A DNA stretch of 64,000 nucleotides from Streptomyces sp. NBC_01198. GTDB lineage: Bacteria; Actinomycetota; Actinomycetes; Streptomycetales; Streptomycetaceae. The DNA is taken from contig NZ_CP108568.1 in the NCBI RefSeq assembly GCF_036010485.1, positions 5,418,501 through 5,482,500 on the forward strand, written 5' to 3'. Of this stretch, positions 52,234-61,991 are shown in pieces (within the stretch, counting starts at the first letter, position 1; every line of letters begins with the position of its first letter). Below the pieces are notes generated by a model that was not told where the DNA came from, did no database searches, and saw nothing but the letters and a program-made list of their open reading frames with translations. Position numbers and translations under genes: made by a program.

Positions 52234-53316
52234 TCAGTCCTGGTCGCGGGCGGGATGGTCGTCGGGGCGGACGGTGATGTGGTCGGGCTGGAGTTCCAGC
52301 AGGACGCGGCGGCGGATCTCCAGCGCCTCGGCGTAGTCCCGGGGGAGCTGGAGCCGGCCGGCCCGGTCGACGGTGGCGTATTCGCGGGCCACCACCGACG
52401 CCCTGCCGTGCTCGTCGATCTCGGTGCGCCGGACGACCTCGGAGGCGGTGCGGCCGTCCCGGATGGCGACGGTGCGGTGCACCGCGTCGGCGACGGACTG
52501 GTCGTGGGTGACGACCACGACGGTGGTGCCGAGTTGGGCGTTGGCGGTCTGGAAGGCGCCGAAGACCTGTTCCGCGGTGGCGGAGTCCAGCTCGCCGGTG
52601 GGTTCGTCGGCGAGGACGACAGCCGGGTCGTTGGCCAGCGCGACCGCGATGGCGGCCCGCTGCTGCTCGCCGCCCGACATCTGGCCCGGGTGGCGGTCGT
52701 GGCAGTGGGAGACGCCGAGGATGCCGAGCAGTTCCGCGGCCCGGGCCGAGCGCTGCCGCTTGTGGCGCGGCCCGCTCCGGCCGGACAGCTGCATGGGCAG
52801 CATGACGTTCTGGGCGGCGGTCAGGTACGGCAGCAGGTTGCGCGCGGTCTGCTGCCAGATGAAGCCGACGACCTCCCGACGGTAGCGGAGCCGGGATTTG
52901 GCGTCCATGGCCAGCAGGTCGTAGCCGCCGACCGAGGCCGCGCCGGCGGTGGGGACGTCCAGCCCGGCCAGGATGTTGAGCAGCGTGGACTTGCCGCTGC
53001 CTGACGCGCCGACCAGGGCCATCAGTTCGCCCTTGCCGACGAGCAGGTCGAGGCCTTGGAGGGCCTGCACCTCCACACCGTCGGCGGTGAAGATCCGCAC
53101 CAGCCGGTCGCAGCTGATCAGCGAGTCCTGCCCGTACGCGGGCCCGTCGCGGCGTTCCGCGACCTGCCGCTCCAGCTCCGCGAGGCTGGCCGGAGCCGCC
53201 ACCTGACCCGGAGCCGCAGCTGAACGCCCCGCGCCCGCCGAAGGCGCGGAACCCGCAGCGCCCGCCGTGCCCGACCCGCCGGCCACCGGCTCCTCCGTCG
53301 TCCCGTGTCCGCTCAT
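52234..53316 (-). CDS. ABC transporter ATP-binding protein (MacB/LolD type)
   Basis: 360 aa. An Ala/Gly-rich N-terminal extension of about 45 residues precedes a LolD/FtsE-like ATPase: ALVGASGSGKSTLLNILAGLD, Q-loop FIWQQTARNLLPYL, MSGGEQQRAAIAVAL, VVLADEPTGELD and VTHDQSVAD. The C-terminal 60 residues (RLQLPRDYAEALEIRRRVLLELQPDHI) are an added DNA-binding-like or regulatory tail seen in actinobacterial members. It is the last gene of the operon; its ATG overlaps the permease stop by 4 nt. Confidence 0.92.
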   Translation of the reverse strand: MSGHGTTEEPVAGGSGTAGAAGSAPSAGAGRSAAAPGQVAAPASLAELERQVAERRDGPAYGQDSLISCDRLVRIFTADGVEVQALQGLDLLVGKGELMALVGASGSGKSTLLNILAGLDVPTAGAASVGGYDLLAMDAKSRLRYRREVVGFIWQQTARNLLPYLTAAQNVMLPMQLSGRSGPRHKRQRSARAAELLGILGVSHCHDRHPGQMSGGEQQRAAIAVALANDPAVVLADEPTGELDSATAEQVFGAFQTANAQLGTTVVVVTHDQSVADAVHRTVAIRDGRTASEVVRRTEIDEHGRASVVAREYATVDRAGRLQLPRDYAEALEIRRRVLLELQPDHITVRPDDHPARDQD

Positions 53317-56099
53317 GTCGTCCGGTCACCCGCTCTCAACTCGGTGCTTTCGTGGCGTCGCCCGCTCATCCAGGCCTGGACCAGCAGCACCGCGCAGGCG
53401 AGCAGCAGCAGACCGGCCGAGGGCACGGCGAGGGACCAGGGGTCGGCGCGCAGGCCCGCGCCCACGTCGGACGGCGGCGCCGCCGTGGCACCGTGGCCGC
53501 CGAAGGTGAGGGCGCCCAGGTCGATGCCCGGGCCGAGCAGCGGGACGACGGCGAGGCCCACCAGCACCCCGCCGACCGCGGCGAGCAGCACCTGCGGCAG
53601 CATCTCCAGCAGCACCAGCCGCCGCGACTGCCGCCGGGTCATCCCCATGGTGCGCAGCCTGGCCAGCAGCGCGAGCCGGCCGGGAGCGGCGGCCATCAGC
53701 GACAGCAGCAGCGCCAGCACGCTGTACGCCGCCCCGGCCGCGACCGCCGCCAGGTAGAGGCTCCGGGCGCCGCGCTGCACCTCGCTGTCGGACAGCCCCG
53801 CCCGCTGCTCGGTGCGCAGCGAGACCGTCGCGAGGTAGGTGTTGCGCGCGGCGGTCCTGCGCAGCGCGGGGGCGTCGATCTGCCGTCCTGACGCGGCGTC
53901 GGCCAGCAGCAGCGTCGGGCCGACGTACTGGGGGAGCGCCGCCAGCCGCGGGAACTGCGTGTGGAGTTGCCGCCCGGAGATGATCACGAACTCGCCCCCT
54001 AGCTCGGCCGGGGTGGACCGCAGCGTCGCCGCCCAGCGGACGGCGCCGGTGCCGACACCGGTCTCGACCGGCTCGGTGTGGCTGCCGAGCAGGTCGGCGA
54101 TCTTCGGCGAGACCACCGCGGGCAGCGGCCCGCGCGAGCCGGCGGCGACCTTGCCGCCGAGCAGGCCGGCCGGGAAGGCCGGCATGCCCGCCGACCGGGT
54201 GATCCGGGCGTAGACGGCCGGGTCGTCCACGATCAGCAGGTCGAAGTTCAGCGGGATGTACTGGTTGGCCGCGTGCGGCTCGACCCGGACCGCGGCCGTC
54301 TCGCCGACGCCCGGCACCTTCGCTACCCGGGCGGGCAGCCCGGCGTCCAGCGGGAAGATGGAGTCGACCCGGGCGTCGGCGCCGACCGCCACCGCCGCTG
54401 CGTGGTTCCTGGCGTGGCCGACCCCGGCGAGCACCGAGCCGCCGAAGGACGCCACCGTCAGCGCCACCAGCAGCGCGAGCATGGGCAGTTGCCCGCCGGA
54501 GGAGGCCCGCCCCGCCCGGGCGAGCCCCAGGTGCGTCACCGCGCCCCGCAGCCGCGCCGCCGGGCGGGCCAGCCGGCGCAGCGGCAGCGGGTAGAGCCGC
54601 AGCAGCACCAGCGCGGCGGCCACCGCGACCAGCACGGGGGCGGCGGCGAGGAAGGGGTCGGTGCCGCCGGACGTCCCCCGCCGCCGCAGCGTGGCCACGG
54701 CGGCGGCGACCAGCACGGTCACCGTCAGCTCCAGCACCAGCCGCCGCTTCGACGGCCGCGCCGCGACCAGGTCCTCGCGCGCGGCGGGTCGCGGGCGGCG
54801 TACGGCCAGGGTGGCGCGCGCCGGCATCGCCAGCGTCCCCGCGGCGGTGACCAGCGCGCCCAGCGCCAGCGCCGCCGCGTACCGCCCGGTGGGCAGCACC
54901 AGCAGGGCCAGCAGCGTGCCGGCGGCCCCCGCGGGCACGGCCGCCACGGCGGTCTCGCAGACCAGCCGCCGGAAGATGCCGCGCAGCGAGCCGCCGCGGG
55001 AGCGCAGCAGGGTGATCTCGCCGCGCCTGCGGTCGGCGGCCAGGCCCGCGGCCATCAGCAGCACGGCGAGGGCGGTGGTGCCCACGCCGACGGCCGCGAT
55101 GAGTACGAGCGGCTGCGCCGCCTCCCTTTCCGCGGTGAAGGAGTCGAGGACAGCGCTGACGCCGGCCACCACGTGCAGTGACGGCGAACCGGCGGTGGTG
55201 TCCAGCTGCGTCGCCAGCGGGCCGCTGCCGAAGGTGGCAAGCTCCGCGCGCAGCGCCGGGACGTCGTGCGCGGTCAGCCGGGCGGCGTCCAGCGGGTGGT
55301 GCCAGTACAGGCTCGCGCCGGTGCCCAGCAGCGGCATGGACTGTGCGGCGCTGCGGTCGGTCAGGACCGTGAAGTGCCAGTAGGTCTGCGGCGGGGAGAT
55401 CATCAGATGCGGCGGGTAGCTCACCAGCGGGGCGAGCATGTCGTCGTCGGTCGTCCAGTAGGCGGCCGCCGGGTCGCGCGGGGCGACGATGCCGCTGATG
55501 CGGACGGTCAGCGGTTTCGCGCCGAACTTCATCAGGTGGATGCGCTGGCCGACCTTGAGGTGCAGCACCTGGGCGGTCTTCTGGGTGACCGCGCCCTCGA
55601 AGGCGAGCGCGGGCGGGCCGGCCGGCTCCGGCCGGGGCAGCCGGCCGGCGACCAGCGTCGCGTGGTCGGCGAGGCCCGCCTGCGCCACCAGGTCGGCGCC
55701 CGGCGCGTGCGAGGAGGTGCGGGGCAGTTCGGGGTCGGGGACCTCCGCCTCGGCTCCGGACCGCACGCCGAGCACGACGTCGTCCGGCGCGATACGCACC
55801 GGCGGCCGCAGCAGGGCGCGGAAGACCTTCTCCACGCTGTCCAGCGAGCCGGGTGCGAGGCGGTCGTCGGCGGACGTGTCGTCGTCGGCGGACCGGAAGT
55901 CGTCGGAGACCGTCAGGCCGCGGTCGCGGGCCGGCGCCTCGGCGACGGCCCGCCGCAGGGCCCGGTCCTCGTAGCGGTCGACGGCCCGCGGCAGGGCCGC
56001 GGCGAGGAAGGCGGTGACCAGGACCAGGGCGGCCAGTGCGAGGGCGCCCAGCGGCGCGGCGCGCAGCCGGGTCCGCAGCCAGGAGTCGGTGAACGGCAT
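53313..56099 (-). CDS. FtsX-like ABC permease
   Basis: 928 aa. An N-terminal membrane helix (APLGALALAALVLVTAF), a large extracytoplasmic domain, an FtsX repeat with helices near LVLIAAVGVGTTALAVLLM and a second set with LLALLVALTVASFGG, then a final FtsX domain with two or three helices (SVLALLLSLMAAAP). This doubled MacB/FtsX layout (about 8-10 helices) is typical of large actinobacterial export permeases. It starts at the base after the other permease's stop (no gap). Cargo is unknown; lipoproteins, peptides or antibiotics are possible. Confidence 0.9.
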   Translation of the reverse strand: MPFTDSWLRTRLRAAPLGALALAALVLVTAFLAAALPRAVDRYEDRALRRAVAEAPARDRGLTVSDDFRSADDDTSADDRLAPGSLDSVEKVFRALLRPPVRIAPDDVVLGVRSGAEAEVPDPELPRTSSHAPGADLVAQAGLADHATLVAGRLPRPEPAGPPALAFEGAVTQKTAQVLHLKVGQRIHLMKFGAKPLTVRISGIVAPRDPAAAYWTTDDDMLAPLVSYPPHLMISPPQTYWHFTVLTDRSAAQSMPLLGTGASLYWHHPLDAARLTAHDVPALRAELATFGSGPLATQLDTTAGSPSLHVVAGVSAVLDSFTAEREAAQPLVLIAAVGVGTTALAVLLMAAGLAADRRRGEITLLRSRGGSLRGIFRRLVCETAVAAVPAGAAGTLLALLVLPTGRYAAALALGALVTAAGTLAMPARATLAVRRPRPAAREDLVAARPSKRRLVLELTVTVLVAAAVATLRRRGTSGGTDPFLAAAPVLVAVAAALVLLRLYPLPLRRLARPAARLRGAVTHLGLARAGRASSGGQLPMLALLVALTVASFGGSVLAGVGHARNHAAAVAVGADARVDSIFPLDAGLPARVAKVPGVGETAAVRVEPHAANQYIPLNFDLLIVDDPAVYARITRSAGMPAFPAGLLGGKVAAGSRGPLPAVVSPKIADLLGSHTEPVETGVGTGAVRWAATLRSTPAELGGEFVIISGRQLHTQFPRLAALPQYVGPTLLLADAASGRQIDAPALRRTAARNTYLATVSLRTEQRAGLSDSEVQRGARSLYLAAVAAGAAYSVLALLLSLMAAAPGRLALLARLRTMGMTRRQSRRLVLLEMLPQVLLAAVGGVLVGLAVVPLLGPGIDLGALTFGGHGATAAPPSDVGAGLRADPWSLAVPSAGLLLLACAVLLVQAWMSGRRHESTELRAGDRTT

Positions 56100-59000
56100 T
56101 CAGTCCTCCGCCTGATGACGCAGTGCGGCCGCCGGCTCGCCGCGCCGCACGGCGGTCGCGACGAGCACCAGCAGCGGGGCGACGAGCAGCACGGCGAGCA
56201 GTTCGGCGAGCCGGCCCACGGGGAGTTCGATCACCAGGGGCGGGACCGGGCGGGCCGCCTGGCCGGTGAGCACGATCAGCGGGGTGATCAGCCGGGTGAG
56301 GAAGGTGCCCAGCGCCAGGCCCACGGCGAGCGAGACCAGCACCAGCAGGCCCTGCTCGGCGGCCAGCATCCGGGTGAGTTTGCGGGGCGGCGCTCCCAGG
56401 GCGCGCAGCACCGCGAATTCGGTGCGGCGCTCACGGGCGGCGCCCATCGCGCCGACCGCGAAGCCGACCGCGGCCAGCACGGCCGCCGCGATCACCGCGG
56501 CGGGCAGCGCCGACTGCGGTCCCGCGCCCAGCGGGTCGGCCCGCAGGTCCGCGGTGGCCTCGGCGCGGTCGAGGACGGTGTCGACGTCGTTACGGGCGCG
56601 CAGCGCGGCCGCGGCACGCTCAGCTGCGCCCGGCGCCGTGCCCAGCCACCACTCGGTGGGCTGCACCGGCAGCGCGTCGGCGGCTGCGAGCACCTCATTG
56701 ACGGCCCGCAGGTCGAGCAGCAGCGCGCCCGCCTCGGTGGCCGGGTCGGTGCCCGGCAGTTCACGCACCGCCGAGCTGATGACCACGGGCGTCGTCACGT
56801 TGCCGAGCTGCACCTGGACGGTGTCGCCGACCTTCGCGCCGACCGCCCGCAGGTAGCCGTCGGTGGCGATCCCCTTGAGCCGCGGGGGAGCGGAGGCGTC
56901 GGCGCGTATGCGCGCGGTCCCGCTGCTCTGCTGGAAGGAGCCGGTGTCGCCGGCGAAGTTGCCGGTCAGGTAGCCGAAGGACAGCAGCGTGGCGCCGCCG
57001 GCCCGGGCGGGCGTGGCGCTCGGCTCGACCGCGCCGGGGAGGTCGCCGAGCGAGCTGTCGTCGAAGCCCGCCGAGGTCCGCCAGGGTGCGCCGTCCAGCG
57101 CCCCCAGCGGCACGACGGTGCCGTCGGCCCGGGTGATCTTCCCGGACGACAGCGTGAGCTGCCGGGTCTCGGCGGGGGCGGGCACCTGGTAGGACGACTC
57201 GAACCGCACCAGCCGCAGCGGGCCGGCCGGGGTTCCCGTGCCCGCCGCGGTGGCCAGGTCGAGGGTGAGGGTGTGCGGGCGCCCGTCCGGCGGCAGGTCG
57301 CCGAGCGCGAAGTCGTAGGGCACGCCCTCGGCGTCCACGACGGCGGCGCTGACCTGGTCGGGCGGGTCGTCGGCGCTCGTGGGCCTGCCGTCCAGGCCGG
57401 TGGCCGTCAGGGTGGCGCCGAAGGTCACCTGCCGGGCTGTGGCGTCCACGGTGAGGCCCTGGCGATCGGGTGCGGTACGCAGCGGTGCCAGCAGCGCGGG
57501 CAGCGGACGGCCGCCGGTCAGGTCGGACCTGGTGCGCATCGCGCCGGCCGCCTTCGCGGTGTCCACGACCAGGGCGGTGGCCTGCCGGTCGCCGGGCAGC
57601 AGCAGGGTCTCCCGGGCGGCGGGGGCGGCCGCGGTGACGCCCGGCACCGCGGTGAAGATGCCGGCCTGGCCGAACGGCGGTGTCGTCATGCCGGTCACCC
57701 GCAGGTCCGCGCCGACGGCGAAGTCCGCCTGGTCGCGCTGCGAGCGGTCCCAGCTCGCGCTCTGCCCGATGGAGAACATGCCCATCGCCACGGCCAGCAC
57801 CAGCAGCAGCGAGGCCGCCGCGCCGCGCCGGGGGCGGCGGGCCAGCTGCCAGCCGGCCAGCGCCAGGGCCAGCCCGCTGCCGCGGGCCGCACGGCGTTCG
57901 CCGAGCCGGGCGGCAGGCGGCAGCAGGCGCAGCACCAGCACGGTGCCGGCCAGCAGGCACAGCGCGGGGGCGGCCACCAGCACCGGGTCGATGCCGAGGC
58001 CGCCCGACTTGTCGGAGCTCAGCGCCCCGGCGCCGGACGCGCGGCGCTGCAACTGCCAGTAGGCGACCCCGGCGATCACCAGCAGCCCGATGTCGGCGCC
58101 TGCCTGCAGCGCGCCGGGCAGGCCGCCGCGCCGGGTGCGTGCGGTGGAGACGGTGGAGCGCAGCGCGGGCACGACCACCGCGAGGGCGCAGGCCAGCGCG
58201 GCGGCGGCGGCCACCAGCCAGGCGCTGCCGGTGTTCCCGCCGTCGAGGGTGACCCCGGTGCGGGCCATCGCGCCGGTGCCGGCCAGCAGCCGGGTGACGG
58301 GCCCGGAGAGCAGCGGCGCGACCAGGGCCGCGGGGACCGCGAGGAGCAGCGCCTCGGCGGCCGCGAGCCGGGCCACCCGGCCGCGCGAGCCGCCGCGGGC
58401 GCGCAGCAGGGCCGTCTCGCCCGCCCTTTCCTCGGCGAGCAGTTGGGCGACGAGCAGCAGGGCGAAGGCGGCGAGGATGATCAGCTGGAAGGCGCCGATG
58501 AGCAGGGTGGAGCGGGTCACCAGCAGGCTGCGGCGCAGCCCGTCGAGCAGGTCGGGCAGGCCGGTGGTGGCCTGCACGGCGCCGGTGGCCTTGCCGGCCC
58601 GTAGCCGCGCGGTGGTGTCCCGCACGGCCGCTTCCAGCGTGTCGATACGGCCGGCGCTCGCCGTGCGGAAGTCGCCGGTGGCCTGCCAGGACATCTCGTC
58701 GGCCGCGATGCGCCCGGAGCCGAAGGTGCCCGGGTCGGCGAGCAGCGGGCCGTAGGTGGTGAAGGCGAGGGTGTGGACGCCGCGTCCGGCGAGCGGGTCG
58801 AGCTGCCAGTAGGGCGAGGCGGGGTCGGCAGGGCGGTAGACGCCGGTGACGTGGATCCGCAGCGGCCGGCCGCCCAGCCGGTCGGCCAGCGTGATCTGCT
58901 GCCCCGCGGCGATGTGCAGCGCCCGGGAGACGGTTTCCGGCACCGCCACCTCGACGGTGCCGGCGCCCTTGGCGGCGGCGGCCGGCCAGCTGCCGCCGAC

Positions 59001-59399
59001 GAGTTCCAGCCGCGCCCGGTCGAAGGTGGCCAGCAGCGTCAGGTCGGGGTCGGACTTCTTGGGCGCCCCCGCAGGCCGCAGCGAGAGGGGCAGGCCGTAG
59101 GGGCCGGACCTGGTGCTGGACGCGACACGGGAGGGCGCGTCGCCGAACGCGCCGGCCAGCTGCCCGCGCACCCCGTGGTCGAGCCCGGCCCGGTCCTTGC
59201 CGGTCAGCGACGCCTTGACGTCGTAGGTGGACCGGTCGGCGGCCTGGTGTTGCAGGGTGCGGCGCAGCGCCGCGTCACCGATCGCGCCCGTGTAGGAGGC
59301 GAGGGTGGCCAGCACGCAGGTGGTCAGCAGCACCGTGAGCAGGGCGGCTGCCAGCAGCAGCCGGTGGGCGCGGACGCGCAGCAGTACGAATCCGGTCAC
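56100..59399 (-). CDS. FtsX-like ABC permease (paralogue)
   Basis: 1099 aa, GTG start. Same architecture as the neighbouring permease: N-terminal helix LLLAAALLTVLLTTCVLATLA, extracytoplasmic domain, FtsX repeat (IILAAFALLLVAQLLAEERAG, ALLRARGG), a run of helices around 400-560, a second large domain and a C-terminal FtsX unit (RRTEFAVLRALGAPPRKLTRMLAAEQGL). The two permeases would form a heterodimer with the ATPase at 52234. The gene is first in the operon, and about 110 bp separate it from the globin gene. Confidence 0.9.
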   Translation of the reverse strand: MTGFVLLRVRAHRLLLAAALLTVLLTTCVLATLASYTGAIGDAALRRTLQHQAADRSTYDVKASLTGKDRAGLDHGVRGQLAGAFGDAPSRVASSTRSGPYGLPLSLRPAGAPKKSDPDLTLLATFDRARLELVGGSWPAAAAKGAGTVEVAVPETVSRALHIAAGQQITLADRLGGRPLRIHVTGVYRPADPASPYWQLDPLAGRGVHTLAFTTYGPLLADPGTFGSGRIAADEMSWQATGDFRTASAGRIDTLEAAVRDTTARLRAGKATGAVQATTGLPDLLDGLRRSLLVTRSTLLIGAFQLIILAAFALLLVAQLLAEERAGETALLRARGGSRGRVARLAAAEALLLAVPAALVAPLLSGPVTRLLAGTGAMARTGVTLDGGNTGSAWLVAAAAALACALAVVVPALRSTVSTARTRRGGLPGALQAGADIGLLVIAGVAYWQLQRRASGAGALSSDKSGGLGIDPVLVAAPALCLLAGTVLVLRLLPPAARLGERRAARGSGLALALAGWQLARRPRRGAAASLLLVLAVAMGMFSIGQSASWDRSQRDQADFAVGADLRVTGMTTPPFGQAGIFTAVPGVTAAAPAARETLLLPGDRQATALVVDTAKAAGAMRTRSDLTGGRPLPALLAPLRTAPDRQGLTVDATARQVTFGATLTATGLDGRPTSADDPPDQVSAAVVDAEGVPYDFALGDLPPDGRPHTLTLDLATAAGTGTPAGPLRLVRFESSYQVPAPAETRQLTLSSGKITRADGTVVPLGALDGAPWRTSAGFDDSSLGDLPGAVEPSATPARAGGATLLSFGYLTGNFAGDTGSFQQSSGTARIRADASAPPRLKGIATDGYLRAVGAKVGDTVQVQLGNVTTPVVISSAVRELPGTDPATEAGALLLDLRAVNEVLAAADALPVQPTEWWLGTAPGAAERAAAALRARNDVDTVLDRAEATADLRADPLGAGPQSALPAAVIAAAVLAAVGFAVGAMGAARERRTEFAVLRALGAPPRKLTRMLAAEQGLLVLVSLAVGLALGTFLTRLITPLIVLTGQAARPVPPLVIELPVGRLAELLAVLLVAPLLVLVATAVRRGEPAAALRHQAED

Positions 59400-59512
59400 C
59401 CGTGTTGCCCCCGTTCTCTTCCTGACCGGATGCTCTCAACACAAGGGGCAGTACAGAAACATGTCGAGGATGGTCGCAATAAGATCGTGACCCGCCGAAG
59501 GTGAGCGCCCGC

Positions 59513-59917
59513 TCAGCCGGGGGTGTTCACCATCGTGGCCGCGGCATACACCAGGTAGTCCCACAGTTGCCGTTCGTGTTCCGGCGCGAGCGCCAGGTCG
59601 TCGACCGCCGCGCGCATGTGCCGCAGCCAGGCGTCGTGTGCGGCTTTGTCGACCTGGAAGGGCGCGTGCCGCATCCGCAGCCGCGGATGGCCGCGCTGGT
59701 CGCTGTACGTCCGCGGGCCGCCCCAGTACTGCGTCAGGAACAGCCGCAGCCGCTCTTCGGCCGGGCCGAGGTCCTCCTCGGGATACATCGCCCGCAGGTC
59801 GGGGTCGTCCGCGACACCCTGGTAGAAGCGGTGCACGAGCCGGCGGAAGGTGTCCTCGCCACCGACCTGCTCGTAGAACGTCTGCTGCTCGACCGTGCCG
59901 TACGGGATCTCAGTCAC
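59513..59917 (-). CDS. glbO: Truncated haemoglobin, group II (GlbO-like)
   Basis: 134 aa from the GTG at 59917. VEQQTFYEQVGGEDTFRRLVHRFYQGVADDPDLRAMYP is the group II trHb start; LRLFLTQYWGGPRTYSDQRG and PRLRMRHAPFQVD carry the Tyr-Trp and proximal His positions, and LRHMRAAVD follows. It binds O2/NO with haem in the cytoplasm. Its start is 73 bp from the divergent methyltransferase gene. The longer frame to 60085 reaches into that gene and is not protein-like. Confidence 0.92.
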   Translation of the reverse strand: MTEIPYGTVEQQTFYEQVGGEDTFRRLVHRFYQGVADDPDLRAMYPEEDLGPAEERLRLFLTQYWGGPRTYSDQRGHPRLRMRHAPFQVDKAAHDAWLRHMRAAVDDLALAPEHERQLWDYLVYAAATMVNTPG

Positions 59918-59990
59918 ACCCCCATGGTCGCAGACGGCCGGGACGAGGACCCGGGTCGTAGGACCCCTGCCGCGGGCGCACGATGGAGGC

Positions 59991-60914
59991 ATGGCCGGGT
60001 CGGCGGGTGACGACCGTTCCGGTGCCGCGGCGAGCGCGCTGCGGCACCGGATGGTGCGCCGTATCGTCGCGGGCGGCGGGCTCACCGACCCCGCGTGGCG
60101 GGCGGCCTTCGCGGAGGTGCCGCGGCACCTGTTCGTGCCGGTGTACTACCGCGGGGCCTCCGGCGACGAAGAGAGCGGGCGGTACTCCGCGAAGGATCCC
60201 GACGCGCGGCGGCGGCTGCGCTGGCTGACCGGCGCCTACGCCGACCAGCCGATCGCCACCCATGTCGCGGACGGTGAGCTGATCTCGTCAAGCAGCCAGC
60301 CGTCGCTGATGGCGCTGATGTGCGAGGCGCTGGACGTCCGGGAGGGTCAGCGGGTCCTGGAGATCGGCGCGGGCACCGGTTACAACGCGGCGCTGCTTGC
60401 GCACCGGCTCGGCGGTACGGGCGCGGTCACCACCATCGACCTGGACGCCGCGATCACCGCGGCCGCGCGCGAGCACCTGGCCGCCCACGGCACCGCCGAG
60501 TCCCTGGCGGTCACCGTCGTGACCGGCGACGGGGCGCTGGGGCACCCGCCGGGAGCGCCGTACGACCGGGTGATCGCGACCTGCGAGCTGCCGGCCATCC
60601 CGCCGGCCTGGACCGAGCAGTGCCGGCCGGGCGCCCGGATCCTGGCGCCCTTCGCGACCGGTCTCGTGGTGCTCACCGTGCGGGGGCCGGGCAGGGCCGA
60701 GGGCCGCTTCCTGCCCACCCCGGCGTACTTCGTGCCGCTGCGCGGCCAGGCGGCCGGTGTCCAGCCGCCCGCGGTGGGCGGCGAGCCCTCGCTGCTCGAC
60801 CGGCACCCGTCGCGGACCCGGTTCGGGCTGACCGTGGAGGGCGGCCGCCAGTGGGTGTGGCTGGACACCCCGGACGGCCCCGACACCTGGCCGGTCCCCG
60901 CCGCGTCCCGCTGA
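59991..60914 (+). CDS. SAM-dependent methyltransferase (protein-L-isoaspartate-type fold)
   Basis: 307 aa, ATG at 59991 behind GGAGG. VPRHLFVPVYYRGA and ISSSSQPSLMALMCEAL are the typical PIMT N-terminal pieces; SAM loop VLEIGAGTGYNAALLA and TIDLDAAITAAAREHL follow. Actinobacterial members of this family often repair isoAsp or act as lanthipeptide-linked PIMTs. No lanthipeptide gene is near, so generic protein repair is the default call. Divergent from globin. Confidence 0.88.
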   Translation: MAGSAGDDRSGAAASALRHRMVRRIVAGGGLTDPAWRAAFAEVPRHLFVPVYYRGASGDEESGRYSAKDPDARRRLRWLTGAYADQPIATHVADGELISSSSQPSLMALMCEALDVREGQRVLEIGAGTGYNAALLAHRLGGTGAVTTIDLDAAITAAAREHLAAHGTAESLAVTVVTGDGALGHPPGAPYDRVIATCELPAIPPAWTEQCRPGARILAPFATGLVVLTVRGPGRAEGRFLPTPAYFVPLRGQAAGVQPPAVGGEPSLLDRHPSRTRFGLTVEGGRQWVWLDTPDGPDTWPVPAASR

Positions 60915-60950
60915 GCGGGCCGCCTGCCGGCCGGCCGGCGGCGACGGGGC

Positions 60951-61901
60951 TCAGAGCCGGCGGATGGTGATGGTCGTCCAGGCGCCGACGTGGACGCGGT
61001 CGCCCTCGGCCAGCGGGATCGGGGTGTAGGCGGGGATCGGGTCCTCGGCGAGGTTGACCGTGGTGCCGTTGGTCGAGTCCTGGTCGACCACCGACCAGGA
61101 GCCGTCCGGCTGCTGGACCAGCACCGCGTGCTTGTGGGAGACGCCCGGGTCCTCCGGCGCGCGGGACAGGTCGATGTCGGGCGACTCGCCCGTGCTGTGC
61201 CGCTGCCGCCCGATGGTGATCTGGTGGCCGGTCAGCGGCAGTTCGAACTCGGGGGAGAAGGCAGGGAAGTACAGGCCGCCCGCGTCCGGGCCGCTGCGCG
61301 CCATCACCGCGGTGAAATACTCCCGGTCCGCGGCGATCACCGCCAGCCACGCGCTGCCCTTGCCGGGTACGGGCTTCGCGGGCGCCGCGCTCGACGCGGC
61401 CACCGGCGGCGGGGCGGCGGGCGCGGCGGTCGGCGCGCTCGGCGGGTCGAGCAGGAAGTCCCCCGAGCCCGAGGTCACCGTGACCGACTCCGACGGCAGC
61501 GGCTCCGCGGGCCGGTTGACGCGGGAGGGCCGCGACAGCTGCGAGTCGTAACGCTGGTAGGGCGGCTGGTCCGGCGCCGTCGGGGTGATGTGCGGGGCGG
61601 GCGGTACGAAGGTGGTGGCCGAGTGCGTCTGGAAGTTGTAGCGGCACTCCTCGCAGAACAGCGCCGTGCCCTCCCGCGGCGTCCCGCACGCCGGGCACTG
61701 CTGCACGGGACCCGCGGCGCCGGCCCCGGCCGGGTCGTGGCCGAAGGCGGGCTGGGGCGAGACCGGCGGCGTCGAGGAGGAGGACGCCGCCGAGGACGGG
61801 GGCCGCGAGCTGTACGACGAGGACGGCGGCGCGGGCATGCGCATACCGCAGGTCTCGCACCAGTCGGTGGCCGCGGACTCGTGGCCGTTAGGACAAAGCA
61901 T
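60951..61901 (-). CDS. FHA-domain protein with N-terminal zinc ribbons
   Basis: 316 aa. Two Cys4-type zinc ribbons at the N-terminus (CPNGHESAATDWCETCG and CPACGTPREGTALFCEEC), a Ser/Pro-rich linker with several Thr, and a C-terminal forkhead-associated domain (ITIGRQRHS..., PGVSHKHAVLV, DQDSTNGTTVN), the phosphothreonine-binding residues Arg, Ser, His and Asn being intact. Third in a PP2C - VWA - FHA set on the minus strand, 90 nt after the VWA gene. A phospho-dependent adaptor, probably for a Ser/Thr kinase located outside the window. Confidence 0.92.
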   Translation of the reverse strand: MLCPNGHESAATDWCETCGMRMPAPPSSSYSSRPPSSAASSSSTPPVSPQPAFGHDPAGAGAAGPVQQCPACGTPREGTALFCEECRYNFQTHSATTFVPPAPHITPTAPDQPPYQRYDSQLSRPSRVNRPAEPLPSESVTVTSGSGDFLLDPPSAPTAAPAAPPPVAASSAAPAKPVPGKGSAWLAVIAADREYFTAVMARSGPDAGGLYFPAFSPEFELPLTGHQITIGRQRHSTGESPDIDLSRAPEDPGVSHKHAVLVQQPDGSWSVVDQDSTNGTTVNLAEDPIPAYTPIPLAEGDRVHVGAWTTITIRRL

Positions 61902-61991
61902 CGTGCCGGCTCCCCCTCCGCCCCCCGGGGCGGATCACCAGGTTGTGCGCGAAGCTGCTGCGTGACGCCGCCCTCCGGCGTCGCTCGTGCG

